From an uncultured Bacteroidota bacterium (GTDB lineage: Bacteria; Bacteroidota; Bacteroidia; UKL13-3), in contig CAISCU010000001.1 of NCBI GenBank assembly GCA_903883965.1, positions 1 through 53,569 of the forward strand: a DNA stretch of 53,569 nucleotides, in the 5' to 3' direction. Made by a program: the position numbers and the translations under genes. Each line of letters opens with the position of its first letter. Within the stretch, counting starts at the first letter, position 1. This document shows positions 43,887 through 51,989 of the stretch, piece after piece. The notes under the pieces are model-generated. The model saw nothing but the letters and a program-made list of their open reading frames with translations. It ran no database searches and was not told the origin of the DNA.

Positions 43887-44138
43887 ATGCTAACCACAAC
43901 ACTATCAGACTTTAGAAAAGACATCAAAAACTACCTCGATAAAGTTACACAAAGCTTTGAAACACTAATTATTAATCGTGGTAAAGACACCGGAGTAGTT
44001 GTTATTTCTTTAGAAGAGTACAACTCTTTAATAAGTACTCAACACGAATTATCCTCTCAAATCAATCAGCAACGATTGGATGAATCAATCAAAGCACTCA
44101 AATCAGGAAAAAAAATAACCAAAAAATTGGATGACTGA
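43887..44138 (+). CDS. yefM: YefM-like antitoxin (Phd/YefM family)
   Basis: The 83 residues show the Phd/YefM N-terminal DNA-binding fold (TLSDFRKDIKNYLDKVTQ, LIINRGKDTGVVVISLEEYNSL) and a polar C-terminal tail (QINQQRLDESIKALKSGKK) that would wrap the toxin. It neutralises YoeB and, with it, represses the operon. The stop codon overlaps the toxin start (TGATG), so the antitoxin is translated first and coupled. A promoter with two TGTACA sites precedes it. Confidence 0.92.
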   Translation: MLTTTLSDFRKDIKNYLDKVTQSFETLIINRGKDTGVVVISLEEYNSLISTQHELSSQINQQRLDESIKALKSGKKITKKLDD

Positions 44139-44395
44139 TGAAGTTTGTGTTTACTGAACTCTCTTGGGAGGATTACCTTTTCTGGCAAAAGAATGACAAA
44201 CAAAAACTGAAGCGCATCAATGAGCTGCTAAAAGATATATCTCGAAATCATCATGAAGGTATTGGAAAACCCGAACCTTTAAAATTCAAATATGCTGGCT
44301 TTTGGTCAAGAAGAATTGATGATGAGCATCGCTTAATTTATAGAATAGTAGGTGATGAGATTCAAATTGCGAAGTGTCGATTTCATTATGATTAA
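44138..44395 (+). CDS. yoeB: YoeB-like mRNA endonuclease toxin
   Basis: The 85 residues match the Txe/YoeB family of ribosome-dependent mRNA interferases (RelE fold). The catalytic residues of E. coli YoeB are found at the same numbers: Glu46 in GKPEPLKF, Arg65 in DDEHRLIYR and His83 in CRFHYD. The WSRRIDDEHRL block is characteristic. It is expressed with yefM. Confidence 0.94.
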   Translation: MKFVFTELSWEDYLFWQKNDKQKLKRINELLKDISRNHHEGIGKPEPLKFKYAGFWSRRIDDEHRLIYRIVGDEIQIAKCRFHYD

Positions 44396-44624
44396 TTACT
44401 AAGCAAGATACTTTTTTCATTATTTAGGGAAACCAGACTTTAAAGTAATCAATCATTGGCTTTTTTGTTCAAATTCATGGGCCCGATGAATAGCTTTGAG
44501 AAACTGAAGCAGCAAAACACTTGAAACACACTACCCTATTTTCATTTAACTAGCTATCCTGAAACAATTCCAATTGTATTTAATTTGGTTAAAACTATTG
44601 TATAGGTTAATGTGTTATATGTAA
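44396..44624. other. Gap without a recognisable gene
   Basis: This 229-base AT-rich stretch separates yoeB from the SOUL gene. I see no open frame of note and no clear terminator; the AT-rich last 60 bases before the ATG probably hold the SOUL promoter, but no consensus match was found. Confidence 0.4.
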
Positions 44625-45212
44625 ATGAAAACACTCCTAATTTTAATAGTATTTATAGCAGCAATCGTACAATTTTTTATTACAAGAAGTACTCAACAAA
44701 CAGAACAACTCTGTTACACTGTTATTAAGCAGTATGACAAATTTGAAATCAGAAAATATGATCCAGCCTTGTTTTCGAGTGTAAGGCTATACAAGAAAGG
44801 CTATAAAGCAAGCTCAAGTGAAGGTTTTCGTATATTGGCAGGGTATATATTTGGAGACAATGAATCTAATGAAAAAATCGCAATGACCTCACCTGTAATG
44901 ATGGAATTAGGTGATAGTGCTAAAATGCGATTTATGGTTCCCAAAAATTACAACTTAAAGAATCTACCAAACCCTACAAACAACAAGATAGTTTTCGAAA
45001 AACAGGATGAAAAAATCTTTGCTGCCATCAGCTTTGATGGATGGGCAAATGATGAAAAGATTGAAAAATATACGTCTATCTTAAAGGATGAATTGGTTAA
45101 AGAAAAAATAAATTTCATCGATAAATTTACATTTCTAGGTTACAACCCTCCCTATGAAGTAATAAATAGACGCAACGAAATAGTGGTTGAATTAATTGAC
45201 TATAAATATTAA
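44625..45212 (+). CDS. SOUL family heme-binding protein
   Basis: The 195 residues begin with a signal or anchor helix (about 1-20). The SOUL/HBP fold follows: YTVIKQYDKFEIRKYDPALFSSVRL, FRILAGYIFGDNESNEKIAMTSPVMMEL, and later AISFDGWANDEKIEKY and LGYNPPYEVINRRNEIVVEL. Family members bind heme or other tetrapyrroles. It is probably periplasmic or membrane-tethered. It is monocistronic. Confidence 0.87.
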   Translation: MKTLLILIVFIAAIVQFFITRSTQQTEQLCYTVIKQYDKFEIRKYDPALFSSVRLYKKGYKASSSEGFRILAGYIFGDNESNEKIAMTSPVMMELGDSAKMRFMVPKNYNLKNLPNPTNNKIVFEKQDEKIFAAISFDGWANDEKIEKYTSILKDELVKEKINFIDKFTFLGYNPPYEVINRRNEIVVELIDYKY

Positions 45213-45327
45213 ATCAAAAAAACAGTTAACTGCATTTGGTAATTGATTTTAAGAGAATGATATAATCAATCTTTGAATTAAAATTGTAACAGTTACCAAT
45301 AAGGGGAGCTATTCAATAAGTAATATT

Positions 45328-45876
45328 TCATTTAACCCCATTTGAACCCGAAATTGATATTGACAATTCCTTCACAAACCAATAATCGGTTTGTGGTGTT
45401 GAACCTAAGGGAAAATCATTTTCAACACCAGAGTTAACAAAACCATGTTTTTCATAAAAACCTCTGGCTCTAAAATTGTATTCCCAAACAGATAAATACA
45501 TTACTTGGGCACCTTGTTTACGGGAAAAATCAAGGGCAAATTGCATCAATTCATTGGCTACACCTGTTCCATGAAATTCCTTTAACACATACAAGCGAAC
45601 CAGCTCTATGCTTGGCTGATGTTGGTATGCCTCTATAGGACAAGTATGTTTTGCATTGATACGCATATACCCTTTTGTGGTTCCGTTTTCTTCAAAGAAA
45701 AAAAAGTAATCTGTTTCATCAAGCAATTCAACTGCCACTTGATCCGAATTGAAATACAATTCCAAAACTCCTTGCATATCAGCTTTGGTACAGGTATTGC
45801 CAAAAGTATCGTCAAAGGTTTTTCTGCCTATGTTTTGCAACAATGCAACATCATTTGAATTTCCACGTCTAATCAT
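45328..45876 (-). CDS. GNAT family N-acetyltransferase
   Basis: The 182 residues have the GNAT core: LVRLYVLKEFHGTGVANELMQFALDFS contains the acetyl-CoA loop (Q/R-x-x-G-x-G/A type, here HGTGVA), and the C-terminal LSVWEYNFRARGFYEKHGF is the usual motif B. The N-terminus IRRGNSNDVALLQNIG is also typical. The acceptor is unknown. It diverges from the small thioesterase-like gene. Confidence 0.87.
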   Translation of the reverse strand: MIRRGNSNDVALLQNIGRKTFDDTFGNTCTKADMQGVLELYFNSDQVAVELLDETDYFFFFEENGTTKGYMRINAKHTCPIEAYQHQPSIELVRLYVLKEFHGTGVANELMQFALDFSRKQGAQVMYLSVWEYNFRARGFYEKHGFVNSGVENDFPLGSTPQTDYWFVKELSISISGSNGVK

Positions 45877-45969
45877 AGGGCAAAATTAGAGAATTTGAAG
45901 CATCATTTAGATGAATCAGCATGTAATGGACTTCAATTAATTGTATCTCTGATTTATGTATGTTTGTAT

Positions 45970-46383
45970 ATGAACCTCACTTCAATTCCATTTGCACAAA
46001 TGATTCGTCTGCAAAAAGGCGAAGGTGACTACCTGTTTTGTTTACCAGCACATCAAGACTATACCAACCATTTGGGAACTGTAGCTGCTGCTGCCCAATT
46101 TTCACTGGCTGAATTTGCGTCGGGCCAATGGCTACTCAATACATTTCCTGAATGGGCAGAACAAGTTGTTCCAATGTTGCGCAATTCTCAAGTAAAATTC
46201 AACCAAGCCACAACCGGAAGCATCTATGCAAAAGTGAATGTTAGCAAAGAAACTGAACTACAAGTAGCGTTAGAATTGAAACAACTCAAACGAAGTAAAT
46301 GTACCATTCCTGTAAAAGTAATGAACGATCAAGGACATATAGTGATGTCAGGGAATTTTGAGTGGATACTCTTAATGAAATAA
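45970..46383 (+). CDS. Hot-dog thioesterase-like protein (DUF4442/YiiD-C type)
   Basis: From the ATG at 45970 the protein has 137 residues; the earlier in-frame TTG at 45895 would add 25 atypical residues close to the GNAT start. The HLGTVAAAAQFSLAEFASGQWLL block fits the central helix of hot-dog proteins of the DUF4442/YiiD-C type, and the later strands follow. It is cytoplasmic, and its substrate is unknown. Confidence 0.6.
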   Translation: MNLTSIPFAQMIRLQKGEGDYLFCLPAHQDYTNHLGTVAAAAQFSLAEFASGQWLLNTFPEWAEQVVPMLRNSQVKFNQATTGSIYAKVNVSKETELQVALELKQLKRSKCTIPVKVMNDQGHIVMSGNFEWILLMK

Positions 46384-46446
46384 AAAGTTGTATTTTAGTA
46401 CATTGATGGTTGATTCTATTTAAATTCATTTAATAAACATTTCGAA

Positions 46447-46791
46447 ATGAAAAAACTAATTTTAGCACTTACAATCCTTCTCTTTCAAATTGCATGTCAT
46501 ACAAAAAATGAAAGCCCAGATTACACCATTTTGAGAGCTGTTGATTTATATACTGGAAAAGGTAAATGCGGAGAGATACTCATGCCTTCAATTTCAAGAG
46601 AAATGAAATCAAGTGACAGAGAAAAACTATTAAGAGATATTCTCAAAAAAGAGGGATGGGTCATTATTTCAGCCTATGCAAGCATGGAAGCCTTCAATGA
46701 AAAAAGCTGTGCAACATTGCCCATGCGCTCTAAAGCATTCAAGGATGGTTATATTGGAAAAATAGACGAAAATGGCGCTTTTTCAGACTAA
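46447..46791 (+). CDS. Small lipoprotein, unknown function
   Basis: A 114-residue protein with a lipoprotein signal peptide (MKKLILALTILLFQIAC, acylated Cys about residue 17). The mature part is mixed alpha/beta with two further cysteines (GKGKCGEI and EKSCATLP) that could form a disulfide. I recognise no family. Confidence 0.6.
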   Translation: MKKLILALTILLFQIACHTKNESPDYTILRAVDLYTGKGKCGEILMPSISREMKSSDREKLLRDILKKEGWVIISAYASMEAFNEKSCATLPMRSKAFKDGYIGKIDENGAFSD

Positions 46792-46858
46792 TGAATGCAC
46801 AGCTAAAGTTCGTATGATTTAATTCAAAATAGTTTGAGGACAAGCTTCTAATTTCAAT

Positions 46859-47518
46859 TTAGATGATTCTCTCTATGGTAATTAAATTGTTGATGTAACT
46901 ACTGCCAAAAATGACACTAATTCTCCAAGCAATAGCGTTTGCAGGGTCCATAATGGTCCAAGTATCAATGTATCCACCAGTTAAAAAGTTCAAAGTTCCA
47001 TTTAAATATGTGGGCGTAGTAGTAATTGTTAACTTGTTATTATCTGCTATTGTAGTTCCATTAGCCCCACCAGCAACAAAAACATCACTTCCATATACAT
47101 TGTATGTTCCAGAAACAGTTGAAACTTGCAAAGAAGCATTGCCTGTAGCAGCAACCCTTACTTTTAAATTGCCCAATGTTACATCTACTCCCCTATTTAC
47201 AAAAGCAGTTGCTTTTGTACTATTGCTTTCAGCCAGTTTTACCCAAGCAGCACCATTCCAAAAATAATACCCTGGGGCCACATCATATGGTGAGCTTCCT
47301 GCCAATGCAGTATTGTATACCAATAAGCCTGTTGCAGGTGCCAATACTGGAGCAGCTGAATTGCTTGCTGTCAATGCCACACGTGGAGGTAAAAAACCTT
47401 TTGAAGTACTTTTCACTTCTAACATGGCAGAGGCATCAGGAGTAGAAGTACCAACGCCCACTTGGGCAAATGCTGCTTTAGAAAATATAAAAGTTAAAAC
47501 CAACAGAAAGTACTTCAT
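46859..47518 (-). CDS. Surface-type protein, third paralogue
   Basis: From the ATG at 47518 it has 219 residues. The signal peptide ends KAAFAQ, and VGVGTSTPDASAMLEVKSTSKGFLPPR follows, the same N-terminal block as the tandem pair at 36.1-37.9 kb. The rest (ATGLLVYNT, YYFWNGAAWVKLAESN, and a beta-rich C-terminus) differs from them. It has no T9SS sorting domain. Its function is unknown; the frame upstream of 47518 is not family-like. Confidence 0.7.
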   Translation of the reverse strand: MKYFLLVLTFIFSKAAFAQVGVGTSTPDASAMLEVKSTSKGFLPPRVALTASNSAAPVLAPATGLLVYNTALAGSSPYDVAPGYYFWNGAAWVKLAESNSTKATAFVNRGVDVTLGNLKVRVAATGNASLQVSTVSGTYNVYGSDVFVAGGANGTTIADNNKLTITTTPTYLNGTLNFLTGGYIDTWTIMDPANAIAWRISVIFGSSYINNLITIERII

Positions 47519-47652
47519 TTGAATCATTGGTATTAGAATTTGAGTTGCGTTTTTTTTTGTGAGGTTGCTACAGCAAGTTAGCACAAGTTACATACAATTG
47601 AGAAACGAATTTCTCAACAAGATTTAGCGTATTTTAAATAAGTGACCTAAAT

Positions 47653-47979
47653 TTAACTGATAAACTCTTGACCCCATTTATGAAGCGAATGTATACTTGG
47701 CAACAAGCTCTCCCCTTTTTGAGTAAGCGAATATTCAACAGTGGGAGGAACCGTTGCAAATACATTTCGGTGAATGATTTCATTGGCCTCCATATTTTTC
47801 AATTCCTTTACCAACATCCTGGTATTGATTCCTTCTATAGACCTTTCTAGTTCTTTGAATCTCATGGTACCTTTTGACAACGTATAAATAATTGGCATGG
47901 CCCATTTGCCACCAATGATATCCAAAACCTCTTTTAAAGAGCAGTTATTTTCACTTTTGTTTGATTTAATTTTTTTCAT
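47653..47979 (-). CDS. HxlR-family transcriptional regulator
   Basis: Start at the ATG at 47979, giving 108 residues. Winged-helix protein with the HxlR pattern CSLKEVLDIIGGKWAMPIIY, MRFKELERSIEGINTRMLVKELK and VEYSLTQKGESLLP. The N-terminal Cys is the position often involved in redox or electrophile sensing in this family. It diverges from the Old Yellow Enzyme gene (gap 111 bases), the usual arrangement for a local regulator of such an enzyme. Confidence 0.88.
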   Translation of the reverse strand: MKKIKSNKSENNCSLKEVLDIIGGKWAMPIIYTLSKGTMRFKELERSIEGINTRMLVKELKNMEANEIIHRNVFATVPPTVEYSLTQKGESLLPSIHSLHKWGQEFIS

Positions 47980-48090
47980 AGTTATTTGAAATACAGCATT
48001 AAAGTACTTTAGGTTACTACTATACAATCGTGTAACTACTTTCAAAAGTAAAGTATTGGATTTAGATTTGAAAGAACCAATAAACTATAA

Positions 48091-49179
48091 ATGAAATTAT
48101 TCGCATCAACCCAAATAGGTGGTAAGACCTTAAAGAACAGAATGGCCATGGCGCCTATGACGCGCTCTCGTGCTACAATCAATGGCATTGTAGGGGAATC
48201 TACTGTATTGTATTATACCCAAAGAGTGAGTGCTGGTTTGATCATAACAGAAGCTATCAATATTTCTAAACAGGCCACTGGTAGCCCGCTTACTCCAGGT
48301 ATTTATAACCACGAACAAATAGAAGCTTGGAAAAATGTAACTGAGGCTGTGCATGAAAAAGGTGGAGTCATTTATGCACAACTTTGGCATACAGGTAGAG
48401 TTGGACATTCACTTGTAAAAAATGGAGAATTGCCTGTTGCGCCTTCTGCTATAGCCATTCAAGGGCAACAACATTTTACAACTCAAGGGCCAAAAGACTA
48501 TGAAACACCTATTGCATTGACACCTGAAGCAATCAAATATATTATTGAAGACTACAAAACAGCAGCTATAAATGCCATAGAAGCAGGTTTTGATGGAGTT
48601 GAATTGCATGCTGCCTTCGGGTATTTGCCGAATCAATTTTTGGCAGAAAGTTCAAATCAAAGAACTGATGAATATGGTGGAACTGATGAAAATAGAAACC
48701 GCTTTGTATTGGAGACGATGCAAGAAATGGTGAATGCAATAGGTGCAGATAAAGTTGCCATTCGTTTATCGCCAACCAGTACCTATAACAATATTCAACA
48801 TAGCAATCCGGTACAACAATTTACATTACTATTTGAAGCGTTGAATCAATTGCCATTGGCTTATATTCACATCATGAATGTTCCATTTTCTGTTGAACAA
48901 TTTCCTCAATACCCAACAAACTCAGTAGAAACTTTTGGTAAACTCACACATCACCCCATTGTTGCTAACTGTGGCTATTCAAAAGAAACGGGAGAAGCTG
49001 AATTGGAAAAAGGCATTGCGCAACTTATTTCTTATGGTACTCTGTTCTTGGCCAATCCTGATTTACCAAAACGATTTGAACTTGATTCAGAACTCAATCA
49101 ACCTGACAGGGCTACCATGTATGGAGGAAATGACAAAGGCTATATTGATTATCCATTTTTAAGTGAAACCAATAATTAA
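48091..49179 (+). CDS. Alkene reductase of the Old Yellow Enzyme family
   Basis: FMN-dependent ene-reductase of 362 residues. It has the N-terminal KNRMAMAPMTRSRA, LIITEAINIS, IYAQLWHTGRVGH, and the active-site helix GVELHAAFGYLPNQFL with His173 and Tyr178, followed by NQRTDEYGG. Canonical OYEs have His-x-x-Asn or His-x-x-His here; this protein has Phe176 at the second position. The C-terminal FMN-phosphate block (VANCGYSKETGEAELEKG, FLANPDLPKRF) is present. It is probably controlled by the divergent HxlR gene and co-transcribed with the small gene that follows. Confidence 0.88.
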   Translation: MKLFASTQIGGKTLKNRMAMAPMTRSRATINGIVGESTVLYYTQRVSAGLIITEAINISKQATGSPLTPGIYNHEQIEAWKNVTEAVHEKGGVIYAQLWHTGRVGHSLVKNGELPVAPSAIAIQGQQHFTTQGPKDYETPIALTPEAIKYIIEDYKTAAINAIEAGFDGVELHAAFGYLPNQFLAESSNQRTDEYGGTDENRNRFVLETMQEMVNAIGADKVAIRLSPTSTYNNIQHSNPVQQFTLLFEALNQLPLAYIHIMNVPFSVEQFPQYPTNSVETFGKLTHHPIVANCGYSKETGEAELEKGIAQLISYGTLFLANPDLPKRFELDSELNQPDRATMYGGNDKGYIDYPFLSETNN

Positions 49180-49188
49180 GACTAAAAT

Positions 49189-49458
49189 ATGAATTATAAA
49201 GTACAAGCAATTCTGAGCATAGACACCGATAATTTGCCCGAGAATTTTGATGTGATTTTGAAAGAAGAACAAGCTGTTGTAGCACAATGGAAACAAGAAG
49301 GCATATTAGAACATTTGTTTTTGCGTGACACTAAAAATGGTGCCATTCTGCTGTTCAATGGTTTGTCTGAAGACGAAGTAAAAGAAAAAATGAAGACCCT
49401 GCCCTTTTATCAAATTAAAAAGCATATTGAATATTACAATTTGATTCAACAGTTTTAA
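49189..49458 (+). CDS. Muconolactone-isomerase-like small protein
   Basis: The 89 residues resemble the muconolactone delta-isomerase/YciI-like dimeric ferredoxin fold: EEQAVVAQWKQEGILEHLFLRD, GAILLFNGLSEDEVKEKMKTLPFYQ. It starts 9 bases after the Old Yellow Enzyme stop and is likely part of its transcription unit. The reaction is unknown. Confidence 0.65.
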   Translation: MNYKVQAILSIDTDNLPENFDVILKEEQAVVAQWKQEGILEHLFLRDTKNGAILLFNGLSEDEVKEKMKTLPFYQIKKHIEYYNLIQQF

Positions 49459-49520
49459 CACCTTTAGTACTGAAAGCCATTTCAGCCACACAATAGTTGA
49501 AAATTTCCTAAATTGTAAGC

Positions 49521-49700
49521 ATGAAAGATACGCCTAAAAAAAACAAAGGAAATGGCATTGCAATTGGAGCTAGTATAGGGGTTTCATTGGGGTTTGCTTT
49601 GGGATTAAAAAACAACAATACCTCCCAAATGTTAGCCATGTGTTTGTGCATGGGAACTGCATTGGGAGCTATGATTGACTTTTGGAACAGAAAAAACTGA
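49521..49700 (+). CDS. Small glycine-zipper membrane protein
   Basis: A 59-residue frame: MKDTPKKNKGNG, then a Gly/Ala/Leu-rich hydrophobic segment with small residues at regular spacing (IAIGASIGVSLGFALGL), and a second (MLAMCLCMGTALGAMIDFW) before a basic end. The two helices with G-x3-G repeats match small Bacteroidota/Firmicutes glycine-zipper proteins. It lies 62 bases after the previous gene. It is short, but the frame and the amino-acid pattern are convincing. Confidence 0.55.
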   Translation: MKDTPKKNKGNGIAIGASIGVSLGFALGLKNNNTSQMLAMCLCMGTALGAMIDFWNRKN

Positions 49701-49825
49701 TTTGATTCATTTCATATTTAAATCACAACTAAACATTTGTTTGACCATGAATGAATCTTATTCTACAAAATCAATATTCTACTTTAATTCATAGAGATAC
49801 CCTATTCACCTATTAAATTTGATGC

Positions 49826-50179
49826 ATGTATATTTCTATCACCGGACTTAAACCAAGAGGCCTAATTGGCTTTTTACGGTTTTGGACCTTGGCAATTCCT
49901 TCTTTTAAACAAGCTCAAAAAGCCGATGGAATTATATCCTGCCAAGTGAAACATATTCAAGGCTATCAATGTACTTTAACTGCATGGGAAAGTAGAGATC
50001 AGATGTTAGCCTTCATGCGAAGTGGCGTTCATATCAAAGCCATGAAAGTATTCCATCAAATTGCTATAGGTAGCACATTTGGATACCATTCTGATACCAT
50101 TCCATCTTGGGATATTGCTTTTGGTTTGTTACAAGAAAAAGGTAAAGTTCATGATGCTTCATCAAAAGATGTGAATTAA
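49826..50179 (+). CDS. Small alpha/beta-barrel protein (DUF3291 or CrtA-like)
   Basis: A 117-residue soluble protein whose FLRFWTLAIPSFKQAQKADGI and LTAWESRDQMLAFMRSGVHIKAMK resemble the dimeric alpha/beta-barrel family (DUF3291 or spheroidene-monooxygenase-like). The C-terminal third is polar. Function unknown; assignment is tentative. Confidence 0.55.
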   Translation: MYISITGLKPRGLIGFLRFWTLAIPSFKQAQKADGIISCQVKHIQGYQCTLTAWESRDQMLAFMRSGVHIKAMKVFHQIAIGSTFGYHSDTIPSWDIAFGLLQEKGKVHDASSKDVN

Positions 50180-50249
50180 ACCTTTCCAATATTTTATTTT
50201 TTCTTTGAAAAAAATTAATACATTATATTGTATTTCAATTTATTAAGTC

Positions 50250-51143
50250 ATGAATAAAACAATATTCACATTATTCATTTGTATTTTCATACACTTTCAA
50301 TGTAAAAAAACACAAGATGTGCTTAGCAGTATAAAAAATAAAATCATTGATGGTTACTGGGCAGATATAAACGGACTAAAATTAGACATTAAAAATAATG
50401 AATCTAAGGTATTGGATTATGGCAGTTCTCAACTTAAAAATTACTCTAACTACTTTAATAAAAATTCTACACCCTATATTAAAAATATCACAAGAACCTC
50501 TGAAGATTCATGGTCTGCAGATATAGTAGTTAGAAAATACGATGGAAACGAATGTATAGGTATCAGTTATGAGAAAATAAATATTACACTTTCTGATAGC
50601 AACAATAGTCAAAGCTTAAAACTATCAAAGTCCGATTTTGGAGCTACGCTTTTTACCAAACTGCCCGCAAGCTATACCCCCCCTGTTGTGAATTCTGCAT
50701 GCGACACCAGTTCAAAGGTTTATCAAAACAGCAACAACACATTAGAAATTTACGATTTAGGCATTAGCAAATTTAACAATATAGAGGTGAGAAGTTTTTA
50801 CCGTAAACCAACCTATGGAGCTGGATGTAATTATATCTTTCAAACATACAATACTGAGTATCCTAAGGGTACTGTAGGTGCAGCTGAAACAGAAATCATA
50901 TTCGGCGACAGACCATCTGTTAACAAAGTCTACAAAGTAATAGATATGAAAAATAAAATATTTAGGTTAGAAAGTGATGAAGTTGGAATAAAATATTTGA
51001 ATAACTTTTACAGTACAGGAGTAGAAGGAGAGAAACTTTATGTTTCTTCCGAAGGTGGTAAGGTAAAAATGAAAGCAGACACTATCCTAACTAAAAATTC
51101 AAGTTACAATTCAAAAATTACCATAGATTTAGAAGGTTACTAA
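50250..51143 (+). CDS. Lipoprotein, unknown function
   Basis: A 297-residue protein with an N-terminal hydrophobic segment that ends in a lipobox-like IHFQC (Cys about 18). The mature part is rich in Asn, Ser, Lys and Tyr with repeated beta patterns, and holds a central cysteine pair (NSACDTSSK, GAGCNYIF). It has no sorting domain. I recognise no family. It ends 1 base from the convergent monooxygenase-like gene. Confidence 0.6.
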   Translation: MNKTIFTLFICIFIHFQCKKTQDVLSSIKNKIIDGYWADINGLKLDIKNNESKVLDYGSSQLKNYSNYFNKNSTPYIKNITRTSEDSWSADIVVRKYDGNECIGISYEKINITLSDSNNSQSLKLSKSDFGATLFTKLPASYTPPVVNSACDTSSKVYQNSNNTLEIYDLGISKFNNIEVRSFYRKPTYGAGCNYIFQTYNTEYPKGTVGAAETEIIFGDRPSVNKVYKVIDMKNKIFRLESDEVGIKYLNNFYSTGVEGEKLYVSSEGGKVKMKADTILTKNSSYNSKITIDLEGY

Positions 51144-51144
51144 A

Positions 51145-51477
51145 TTACAACTCATGTTGGTTAAAAAGTTGCACCTCGGCAATGCTACTATGGTAATACT
51201 TGTACCATTTTTTGATGCCTAAATTTTTGGCTTTTATGTGTTCCGGATTGCGCGCCCAGTTCGTCACTGCATCCATGTCTTTCCAATAACTGATAAAAGA
51301 ACCTCTGCCATTGTGTTTGAAGCTTTCGTAGCCTAAAAAACCGGGTGATTGCTTGGCCAATTCCAAGGTTAATTCATCGTATTCTGCATATCCTTCTAAT
51401 TGATCTGACAAATAATAATTAAAAATAGATGCAATGTAGGGTGCTGTTGGAACTTGTTCGTTTTGCCAATTAATCAT
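51145..51477 (-). CDS. Antibiotic-biosynthesis-monooxygenase-like (ABM) protein
   Basis: The 110 residues fit the small ABM fold: YIASIFNYYLSDQLEGYAEYDELTLELAKQSPGFLGYES, FISYWKDMDAVTNWARNPEHIKAKNLGIKKWYKYY. Members include heme- or quinol-acting monooxygenases and many of unknown role. It converges with the lipoprotein gene and diverges from the VOC gene. Confidence 0.8.
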   Translation of the reverse strand: MINWQNEQVPTAPYIASIFNYYLSDQLEGYAEYDELTLELAKQSPGFLGYESFKHNGRGSFISYWKDMDAVTNWARNPEHIKAKNLGIKKWYKYYHSSIAEVQLFNQHEL

Positions 51478-51521
51478 GGTATAAATTTTATTAATTTAAA
51501 TTTTTAGGAATAAATTGAAGT

Positions 51522-51529
51522 TAAATTTG
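51522..51529 (+). promoter_or_regulatory. Probable -7 element for the VOC gene
   Basis: TAAATTTG matches TAnnTTTG exactly and lies 26 bases before the ATG at 51556. A -33 TTTG was not found at 19-20 bases. Confidence 0.4.
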
Positions 51530-51555
51530 TTTCTTTTGAATTCAAAACAACACAT

Positions 51556-51963
51556 ATGGGAGCTAAAATTTTCATCAACTTACCCGTTAAAGACCTTTTG
51601 CAATCTATGCATTTTTATACCCAAATGGGCTTTCAGAACAACCCTCAATTTTCAGATGAAAGTGCAAAATGTATGGTTTTCAGTGATGAAATTTATGTGA
51701 TGTTGTTAACCCATGAAAGGTTCAGTTCATTTGTGGTAAAACCCATTACTGATGTTTCAAAAACGACTACTTTGTTGCTTTCATTGGGAGTAAACAGTGT
51801 AGAACAGATGAACCAAATTGTTGACAATGCTAAAATAGCAGGTGGCACAGAACCCATTGAAGCCAAAGACCACGGATTTATGCAGCAACGTACATTAGAA
51901 GATTTAGATGGCCATATTTGGGAGGTATTTTATATGGACATGAGTCAATTTCCCGTTCAGTAA
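51556..51963 (+). CDS. VOC-family (glyoxalase-like) protein
   Basis: The 135 residues have the VOC/glyoxalase pattern: FINLPVKDLLQSMHFYTQMGF at the first beta-alpha unit and RTLEDLDGHIWEVFYMDMSQF at the end, with a Glu in the WEVF metal position. Such proteins are often dioxygenase- or resistance-like, but the substrate is unknown. The next gene starts 26 bases after its stop, so they may be co-transcribed. Confidence 0.85.
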   Translation: MGAKIFINLPVKDLLQSMHFYTQMGFQNNPQFSDESAKCMVFSDEIYVMLLTHERFSSFVVKPITDVSKTTTLLLSLGVNSVEQMNQIVDNAKIAGGTEPIEAKDHGFMQQRTLEDLDGHIWEVFYMDMSQFPVQ

Positions 51964-51989
51964 TCAGAGGCGTGATCAACCAAAGTGGT

